Source: Burkholderia sp. D-99
GTDB lineage: Bacteria > Pseudomonadota > Gammaproteobacteria > Burkholderiales > Burkholderiaceae
Reading direction: 5' to 3'
DNA length: 64,000 nucleotides
Assembly (NCBI RefSeq): GCF_011605345.1
Contig: NZ_JAAOXM010000001.1
Location: 1 to 64,000 of the forward strand
Shown here: positions 58,620 through 64,000 of the stretch, piece by piece
Layout of the letters: every line of letters begins with the position of its first letter
Numbering within the stretch: the first letter of the stretch is position 1
The notes under the pieces: model-generated
The model's database searches: none
Told to the model about the DNA's origin: nothing
The model's input: the letters and a program-made list of their open reading frames with translations, nothing else
Program-made: the position numbers and the translations under genes

Positions 58620-58714
58620 GCCGTTGAGCGAGATCCGCCGCGACGACGATCGATCGGAGGCCGATCGCGCGTGATCTCGCCGAGGCTGTCGGCGCGCGAT
58701 CGCGGCGCCGTGTG

Positions 58715-59854
58715 TCAGGCCGTTTCTGCCGCGCCTGGCGGTGCGCTTGCGTCGAATACCGTCAGGCCTTCCGTCGGGTCCGTCGGCGTGTCCCACGGAC
58801 GTGCCGCGATAGCCCGTTGCGCGGCCTCGTAGCCGGCCTGCCGGCGGGCCGCGATGCCGGCCGGCGTGAAGTCGATGTCCTTCAACTGATTGTCGCCGGC
58901 GAGGCGCGGCGCCGCGAGCTTGATCAGGTGCATCGTCGTTTCGCATCCCCACGCGGCGAGCCGGCGCACGGCCGGCGACGCGCGTTCGGCTTCCGGCACG
59001 TGGCGGGCCAGTTCGCGGATCACGTGGCGCAGCCGGTGGATCTGCTGCTGGCGCGCGATGTGGCTGTCGGTGCGGCTCGCATACTGGATGTCCTTCTGCC
59101 GCTCCGACACCTGCCAGATGCTCTCGGGCTCGGGGCCGGCCGGGTTCCACATCTGGACGGAAAAGATGATCGAGCTGCGGCGCGGGTTGTCGTCGAGCAC
59201 GACCTCGACCGGTGTGTTCGAATACACGCCGCCATCCCAGTACGGTTCGCCGTCGATCCGTATCGCCGGAAACGCGGGCGGCAGCGCGCCCGAGCTCATG
59301 ATGTGCTCGATCCCGAGCCGCGTGTCGCGTGAATCGAAATAGCGCATCGTGCCCGTGCATGCATTGACCGCGCTGACGGTCAGGCGCGGGTGGCCCGCGT
59401 TCAGCAGGTCGGGATCGATCAGCGACGCAAGCGTGTCGCGCAGCGGCGCAATCCGGTAATACGACGCGCGATCGACGCCGAGGCGCGCCATCGGCCCGAG
59501 CCACGATGCCGGATTGGGCTGGAAGAACCCCGCGATGCCGCCGCCGATGATCATCAGCTCGGCCAGCGTCCGGTCCCAACCGGGCAGCAACGGCGCGGCG
59601 TCGAAACGGGTTCGTTCGGTCACGCGGCGCCAGAACGCCGACAGCTTGTCGTAGCGCTGCTCCGGCGGGTTTCCGGCGATCAGCGCCGCGTTGATCGCGC
59701 CGATCGACGTGCCGACCACCCAGTCGGGCCGGATCCCGGCTTCGTCCATCGCCTGAAAGACGCCGAGCTGGAACGCGCCCAGTGCGCCGCCGCCCTGGAG
59801 CACGAGCACGACTTGCCCGGGGAGGTTCATGCGTGCCGGTTCGCTCGCGGTCAT
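58715..59854 (-). CDS. Patatin-like phospholipase
   Basis: A 379-residue member of the patatin/RssA family. Oxyanion loop LVLQGGGALGAFQLGVFQAM, nucleophile in VVGTSIGAINAALIAGN, and catalytic Asp in YWDGGVYSNTPV. It hydrolyses acyl esters of phospholipids; a membrane-associated C-terminal part is likely. A DUF3734-like C-terminal half (FTPAGIAARRQAGYEAAQRAI) is present, as in patatins linked to hydroxybutyrate metabolism. The ATG at 59854 is used here; 59830 is an alternative. Confidence 0.9.
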   Translation of the reverse strand: MTASEPARMNLPGQVVLVLQGGGALGAFQLGVFQAMDEAGIRPDWVVGTSIGAINAALIAGNPPEQRYDKLSAFWRRVTERTRFDAAPLLPGWDRTLAELMIIGGGIAGFFQPNPASWLGPMARLGVDRASYYRIAPLRDTLASLIDPDLLNAGHPRLTVSAVNACTGTMRYFDSRDTRLGIEHIMSSGALPPAFPAIRIDGEPYWDGGVYSNTPVEVVLDDNPRRSSIIFSVQMWNPAGPEPESIWQVSERQKDIQYASRTDSHIARQQQIHRLRHVIRELARHVPEAERASPAVRRLAAWGCETTMHLIKLAAPRLAGDNQLKDIDFTPAGIAARRQAGYEAAQRAIAARPWDTPTDPTEGLTVFDASAPPGAAETA

Positions 59855-60062
59855 GGCTCGCCTCGCTGCGTGTGAAGGTGGGTCGGAACCGAATGGTTCG
59901 ATTCAGTTTAGGCGATTGGGGGCGGGGGGCGCCCGCCGCGCAATGGCGATTCGCGCCTGCTTGGCCGATCGCTTCCGACCCTTCGGCGCGGTTGTCAGCG
60001 TCGCGAAGCCGGTGTCCGGCCGCTCGCGCCGTCGTTCGCGGCGCATCCGCGAGCGACCGGCG

Positions 60063-60524
60063 TCACGCGTCCGGGTAAGGCGTGCCGTCCTTGTGCAGGA
60101 ACCGGCCATCGCGGCTCGGGCTCATCATGTCGATGTCGGGGCAGGTGATCACGTCGTCCGGCGAGCGCGAGCCGACTTCGAGATAGACGGCGAGCGCCTC
60201 CGACCGGTTGACCAGGTGATGGCCGTTGCCGGAGCCTTTCGGGAACGCCGCGCAGTCGCCCGCGCGCAGCACGGTTTCGCCGCCGTCCTCGATCATCACG
60301 AGTTCGCCTTCGAGCACATAGACGAATTCGTCCTCGTCGGAATGCCAGTGGCGCTGCGCCGACCAGCCGCCCGGCGGCACGCGCATCAGGTTGACGCCGA
60401 AATCGCGCAGCCCGCCGGCGTCGCCGACGCGCTGGCGGATGCGCTGCGCGCACTGCGCGTCGAACGGCCGCGGATAGCCGCTGCCGTGGCGTTCGGGCAC
60501 GGCGCTGAGGTCGATCCTGGGCAT
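60063..60524 (-). CDS. Cupin-domain protein
   Basis: A 153-residue cupin. Motif 1 RHWHSDEDEFVYVLEGELVMI and motif 2 FPKGSGNGHHLVNRS carry the His/Glu ligands. It opens with PRIDLSAVPERHGSGYPRPFDAQ, usual for bacterial cupins of the ManC/gentisate-like type without known substrate. It lies 92 bp downstream of the cupredoxin gene on the same strand. Confidence 0.85.
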   Translation of the reverse strand: MPRIDLSAVPERHGSGYPRPFDAQCAQRIRQRVGDAGGLRDFGVNLMRVPPGGWSAQRHWHSDEDEFVYVLEGELVMIEDGGETVLRAGDCAAFPKGSGNGHHLVNRSEALAVYLEVGSRSPDDVITCPDIDMMSPSRDGRFLHKDGTPYPDA

Positions 60525-60616
60525 GGGCGGCTCCGTCGGCCACGCGGGCGAATGGGATGGGGGCATTGTAGGCGGTGCCGCCCGCCATGCGTCCGCGCGT
60601 GTCGTGGTGCGCCGCG

Positions 60617-60949
60617 TCATTCGACCGTGATGGTTTCCTTCATGTACGGGTGAATCCCGCAGAACACCTTGTAGACGCCCGGCTTGTCGAACCGGAACGA
60701 GTACGTATCGCCCTGGTCGAGCGCCGACGAGTGAAAGATGCCGGCGTCGTTGACGACGGTGTGCGGCTCCCCGTCGAGGTTCTTCCACGTGACCGTCGTG
60801 CCGGCCTTGACCGTGGTCGACATCGGCGAAAACATGAAATTGTGGATCGTCACGAGCGGGCCGTCCGGGCCCTGCGCGAACGCGGCGAGCGGGGCGGTGG
60901 CGCACAGGATCAGCGCCGCGACGAGGCTGGATTGCTTGAAGCGGTTCAT
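60617..60949 (-). CDS. Periplasmic cupredoxin (plastocyanin-like)
   Basis: 110 residues with a signal peptide (SLVAALILCATAPLAAFAQ). The mature ~85 residues are a type I copper fold: VTWKNLDGEPHTVVND gives the first His, and FCGIHPYMKET gives Cys, His and Met in the C-x3-H-x2-M spacing. It transfers electrons in the periplasm. It is coupled to the metallophosphoesterase gene 25 bp upstream, an arrangement that suggests a shared envelope process. Confidence 0.9.
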   Translation of the reverse strand: MNRFKQSSLVAALILCATAPLAAFAQGPDGPLVTIHNFMFSPMSTTVKAGTTVTWKNLDGEPHTVVNDAGIFHSSALDQGDTYSFRFDKPGVYKVFCGIHPYMKETITVE

Positions 60950-60974
60950 GTCGGTCTCCTTGCGGATCGGTGCG

Positions 60975-61919
60975 TCAGGCCAGCGTCGCATCGTGCAGCG
61001 ACGACGCGACCGGATGGCCCGCGAATTCGACGGTCGTCACGCCGAGCATCGACGGCAGCCGGTCGCGCGGCACGGTCAGCGGCACGGGGCCCGGGCCGTT
61101 GCCGGCGGTGGGCTGCGGGAACGCGGTGGAGCGCGCGGTGTGGAACGTCACATTGCCCTCGACCTTCGACACGATCTGGTGGATGTGCCCGTTCAGCACG
61201 GTGACCGAGCCGAAGCGGCGCAGCAGCGCCATCGTCTGCGGTGCGTCGCCGGTGCCCCAGCCCCAGGGTTCGTAGATGGTCCACATCGGCATGTGCGAGA
61301 ACACGACGATCGGCGTGCTCGACGAGCGGCCCTTGAGATCCTGCGCGAGCCACGCGAGCTGGTCGTCGCCGAAGCTGCCGAGCCCGTTCGGCTTGAAGTG
61401 CATCACGTTGACGAGGCCGATGAAATGCACGCCCGCGTGATCGAAGCTGTAATACCCGCGGTTGTCCGACGCCTTGCCGAACCGGCCGAAATATTCGGCT
61501 CCCGAACCGTCGGTGACGTCGTGCTCGCCGGGCACCGTATGCAGTTCCGGCACGCGCAGCGCGGACAGCAGCTGCGACGCGTGGTCGAATTCCTCGGGCT
61601 TGGACAGGTGCGTGATGTCGCCCGTATGGATGGCCAGCGCGGGCATCGCCGGCATGCCGTTGACGAGGTCGATCGTTTGCCGCAGCGTGGCCGATACGTC
61701 GGGGTTCGCGTCCTTGTTGAAGCCGATGTGCGTGTCGCTGATCTGCACGAACAGCGGGCGGCCCGCGTTGGCCGGGAGCGCGTCGCCGGCCTGCGCGAGC
61801 GCAAGGTCGAACGGCGTCAGGATGCCGCCCGACAGCGTAAACAGCGTGCCGAGACCGCCGAAGGCCATGCACTGCAGGGCCTTGCGGCGCGACGGGCGGG
61901 TGGGGTTCGATGAAGACAT
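60975..61919 (-). CDS. Tat-exported metallophosphoesterase
   Basis: A 314-residue calcineurin-like phosphoesterase. The N-terminus PSRRKALQCMAFGGLGTLFTL is a twin-arginine signal. Metal motifs: QISDTHIGF, HTGDITH, PGEHDVTD (His replaces the usual Asn-His order), VVFSHMPMW and LNGHIHQ. It probably cleaves phosphodiesters or monoesters in the periplasm with two metal ions; its fold needs cytosolic metal loading, explaining the Tat route. It is first gene of an operon with the cupredoxin and perhaps the cupin. Confidence 0.92.
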   Translation of the reverse strand: MSSSNPTRPSRRKALQCMAFGGLGTLFTLSGGILTPFDLALAQAGDALPANAGRPLFVQISDTHIGFNKDANPDVSATLRQTIDLVNGMPAMPALAIHTGDITHLSKPEEFDHASQLLSALRVPELHTVPGEHDVTDGSGAEYFGRFGKASDNRGYYSFDHAGVHFIGLVNVMHFKPNGLGSFGDDQLAWLAQDLKGRSSSTPIVVFSHMPMWTIYEPWGWGTGDAPQTMALLRRFGSVTVLNGHIHQIVSKVEGNVTFHTARSTAFPQPTAGNGPGPVPLTVPRDRLPSMLGVTTVEFAGHPVASSLHDATLA

Positions 61920-62098
61920 GGGAGCCTCGCATTCGTGTGACGAAACCGGACGGCCGGATCGTCCTGGAATAAACCGGCGCATTCGTGTGCGATACCGGCG
62001 AAGCGGCGGATTTATTCCCGCGGATATTCCCGCGCGTTACGAGGGCGGATACCGCTGCCCGCGGGCAGCGGGGCGATGAACGGCGATTGAAGGATGAC

Positions 62099-62116
62099 CT
62101 GTCAATGTCCTGTAAG
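62099..62116 (+). promoter_or_regulatory. Pho-box-like site before the PiT gene
   Basis: CTGTCAA-TGTC-CTGTAAG, two 7-bp direct repeats with the 4-bp spacer of PhoB boxes (consensus half CTGTCAT). It lies about 70-90 bp before the phosphate transporter ATG. PhoB usually activates genes; PiT genes in some bacteria are instead repressed under low phosphate. Confidence 0.6.
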
Positions 62117-62186
62117 TGACACGTCACATTTGCGTCACGACCGACCTATAGCCTGCGACTCCGAGTCACCTGTCCGGAGCCCCTTC

Positions 62187-63776
62187 ATGCCGAATCTCGC
62201 GGCAACGGAAACCAGCGGTGCGGTCAGCAACCGCACGCGCACCATCAGCCTTGCGCTGTTTTTTCTGATCATTGCCTGCGGCATCGTCTACGTCGGCATC
62301 CATCTCAGTGCCGACCTCAGCCCCGTCAAGGAAAGTTCGGTCCTCCCGTTCCTGCTGCTGATCGTCGCGCTGCTGATCGCACTCGGCTTCGAATTCGTCA
62401 ACGGCTTCCACGACACCGCGAACGCGGTCGCGACCGTCATCTATACGCACTCGCTCGATCCGCACCTCGCCGTCGTCTGGTCGGGCCTCTGGAATCTGTG
62501 CGGCGTGCTCGTGTCGAGCGGCGCCGTCGCGTTCGGCATCCTGCAGTTGCTGCCGGTCGAGCTGATCCTGCAGGTGGGCAGCGGCTCGGGTTTCGCGATG
62601 GTGTTCTCGCTGCTGATCGCGGCCGTCACGTGGAACCTCGCAACCTGGTATTTCGGCCTGCCGTCGTCGAGCTCGCATACGCTGGTCGGCTCGATCATCG
62701 GCGTCGGCCTGATGAACCAGATCGTCAACGGCCCGTCGGGCACGAGCGGTGTCGACTGGAACCAGGCGCTCGGCGTCGGCAAGGCGCTGCTGTTCTCGCC
62801 GCTGATCGGTTTCGTGCTGTCGGCACTGGTGCTTCTGCTGCTGAAGGCGCTCGTGCGCGTGCCGGCGCTGTACCAGGAGCCGAGGGGCAACAAGCCGCCG
62901 CCGTTCTGGATTCGCTTGCTGCTGATCCTCACGTGCACGGGCGTGTCGTTCGCGCACGGCTCGAACGACGGGCAGAAGGGCATGGGGCTGATCATGCTGA
63001 TCCTGATCGGCGTGATGCCGACCGCGTACGCGCTGAACAAGGCCGTGACGCCGGACCAGACGAGCACGTTCGTCGCGGTCGCGCGCCATGCGTCGACGAC
63101 GCTCGTCAAGTATGCGGATCCGGCCGTGCAGTCCGCCAACCCGCGTGCCGATGTCGAAGCGTACGTGCGCACGCACAAGCTGACGCCCGTGACGATTCCC
63201 GCGCTTGGCAAGCTCACCGACACGATCGCCGACCAGGTCGCGCAGGCCGGCGGCATCTCGAGCGTGCCGCAGAACCTCGTCGACAACGTGCGCAACAACA
63301 TGTACGTCGCGTCCGAGGCGATCCGGCTGATGGAGAAGGCGAAGGCGCCGGCGTTCTCGGTCGAGGACGCGAGCGCGCTCGAGGCGTTCAAGAAACAGAT
63401 GGATCGCGCGACGAAATTCATCCCGACCTGGGTGAAGGTCGCAGTCGCGATCGCGCTCGGCCTCGGCACGATGGTCGGGTGGAAGCGGATCGTCGTGACG
63501 GTCGGCGAGAAGATCGGCAAGTCGCATCTCACGTACGGGCAGGGCGCATCGGCCGAGGCCGTCGCGATGCTGACGATCGGGATGGCCGACGCATACGGGC
63601 TGCCGGTGTCGACGACGCACGTGCTCGCGTCGGGCGTGGCCGGCACGATGACGGCGAGCGGCGCGGGCCTGCGCTGGGATACGGTGCGCAACCTCGTGCT
63701 CGCATGGGTGCTGACGCTGCCTGCGTCGATCGCCCTGTCGGCTGCCCTGTACTGGGCGCTGCACGGACTGTTCTGA
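62187..63776 (+). CDS. pit: PiT-family inorganic phosphate transporter
   Basis: A 529-residue membrane protein with about 10-12 TM segments. The duplicated PiT signature appears as EFVNGFHDTANAVATVIYT in the N-half and FAHGSNDGQKGMGLIMLI plus GLPVSTTHVLASG in the second half. A ~150-residue hydrophilic loop (about residues 305-415) separates the halves. It imports phosphate with protons, possibly as a metal-phosphate complex. A Pho-box-like site precedes it and a strong hairpin follows. Confidence 0.93.
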   Translation: MPNLAATETSGAVSNRTRTISLALFFLIIACGIVYVGIHLSADLSPVKESSVLPFLLLIVALLIALGFEFVNGFHDTANAVATVIYTHSLDPHLAVVWSGLWNLCGVLVSSGAVAFGILQLLPVELILQVGSGSGFAMVFSLLIAAVTWNLATWYFGLPSSSSHTLVGSIIGVGLMNQIVNGPSGTSGVDWNQALGVGKALLFSPLIGFVLSALVLLLLKALVRVPALYQEPRGNKPPPFWIRLLLILTCTGVSFAHGSNDGQKGMGLIMLILIGVMPTAYALNKAVTPDQTSTFVAVARHASTTLVKYADPAVQSANPRADVEAYVRTHKLTPVTIPALGKLTDTIADQVAQAGGISSVPQNLVDNVRNNMYVASEAIRLMEKAKAPAFSVEDASALEAFKKQMDRATKFIPTWVKVAVAIALGLGTMVGWKRIVVTVGEKIGKSHLTYGQGASAEAVAMLTIGMADAYGLPVSTTHVLASGVAGTMTASGAGLRWDTVRNLVLAWVLTLPASIALSAALYWALHGLF

Positions 63777-63798
63777 CCCGCGCCGGGGGGCGCGACGT

Positions 63799-63821
63799 CC
63801 GGCCGCGCGGCGCGCGGCCGG
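63799..63821 (+). terminator. Strong GC hairpin after pit
   Basis: CCGGCCGCGC (63799-63808) pairs perfectly with GCGCGGCCGG (63812-63821), a 10-bp stem with a 3-nt loop, 22 bases after the pit stop and 36 before the next ATG. It has no U-tract; it may attenuate read-through into the ABC permease gene. Confidence 0.55.
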
Positions 63822-63857
63822 TCCCATCGAATTTCAATCCGACACAAGACGCTACCG

Positions 63858-64000
63858 ATGGATATCAGTTTCTTCGACCCGAATCGCACCGCGAACGCTT
63901 CGGCGTGGCGTGTGCTCCCCAACCGCTGGGATGCCATCGCGTTTCCGCTGATCATCTGCCTGCTGGCGATGGCGATCGTCGGCTTCCATCAGACGATGGC
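63858..64000 (+). CDS. ABC transporter permease, NitT/TauT-like (5' part only)
   Basis: The first 47 codons of a gene that runs off the window: an N-terminal MDISFFDPNRTANASAW, then VLPNRWDAIAFPLIICLLAMAIVGFHQTM, one clear TM. The start resembles permeases of the NitT/TauT type found next to phosphate or sulfonate genes, but too little is visible to be sure. Confidence 0.55.
   Translation, partial: MDISFFDPNRTANASAWRVLPNRWDAIAFPLIICLLAMAIVGFHQTM

Overview
The window is high-GC DNA with the gene content and style of a Burkholderia (probably B. cepacia complex) replicon. It has many LysR, AraC and HxlR regulators beside single enzymes, a Gram-negative trimeric porin, CreBCD, and dense accessory metabolism without core information-processing genes, which fits a secondary chromosome. 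The organism is inferred from style and protein families only, because there is no rRNA or other phylogenetic marker here.

Layout. 0-5.3 kb: an AraC regulator divergent from a MoaF-like/SDR pair, a cupin, a DapB-like protein and a DUF4410 lipoprotein. 5.5-9.3 kb: an octamer repeat array, an OmpR/EnvZ-type two-component pair, an EF-hand protein and a Gly/Ser repeat protein. 9.3-15.6 kb: a long regulatory intergenic region, a sterol-desaturase-family enzyme, an SDR, and creB-creC-creD with a ladder of CreB half-sites before creD. 15.6-19.6 kb: RidA, two small proteins, and an MFS exporter with a divergent LysR. 19.6-21.9 kb: a visibly AT-richer island with an hcp gene (type VI secretion tube protein) broken by one stop codon, a DUF3592 membrane protein and an unknown Gly-rich protein. 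The island is flanked by a decayed copy of the neighbouring lysR tail. 21.9-25.8 kb: a LysR/epimerase pair, then rtcB behind a highly structured leader RNA, then a 46-residue lipoprotein. 25.8-31 kb: a LysR-linked DUF2848/MFS/EthD-like operon and an SDR with a tandemly duplicated 3' end. 31.3-42 kb: a metallopeptidase, a 9-bp minisatellite, and an apparent amine-catabolism regulon (LuxR regulator, aldehyde dehydrogenase, class III aminotransferase, APC permease, EutR-like AraC, porin) in which a shared motif TTTGCCGATTTGYG lies before four transcription units. 42-48.2 kb: a sugar-type ABC importer without an ATPase, LacI, a PI-PLC-like phospholipase and an alpha/beta hydrolase. 48.3-57.3 kb: small accessory genes including ArsR-NemA, a tautomerase/SDR group and two HxlR regulators with visible palindromic operators. 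57.4-64 kb: an esterase, a patatin, a cupredoxin with a Tat-exported metallophosphoesterase, and a PiT phosphate transporter behind a Pho-box-like site. The window ends inside an ABC permease gene.

Most promising leads: (1) the rtcB leader, with two mutually exclusive helices and an outer helix that masks the start codon; (2) the four-site operator-like motif of the amine regulon; (3) the hcp island and its unknown cargo gene; (4) the 25-bp motif family before the sterol-desaturase-family gene; (5) the 11-bp-phased CreB sites before creD.
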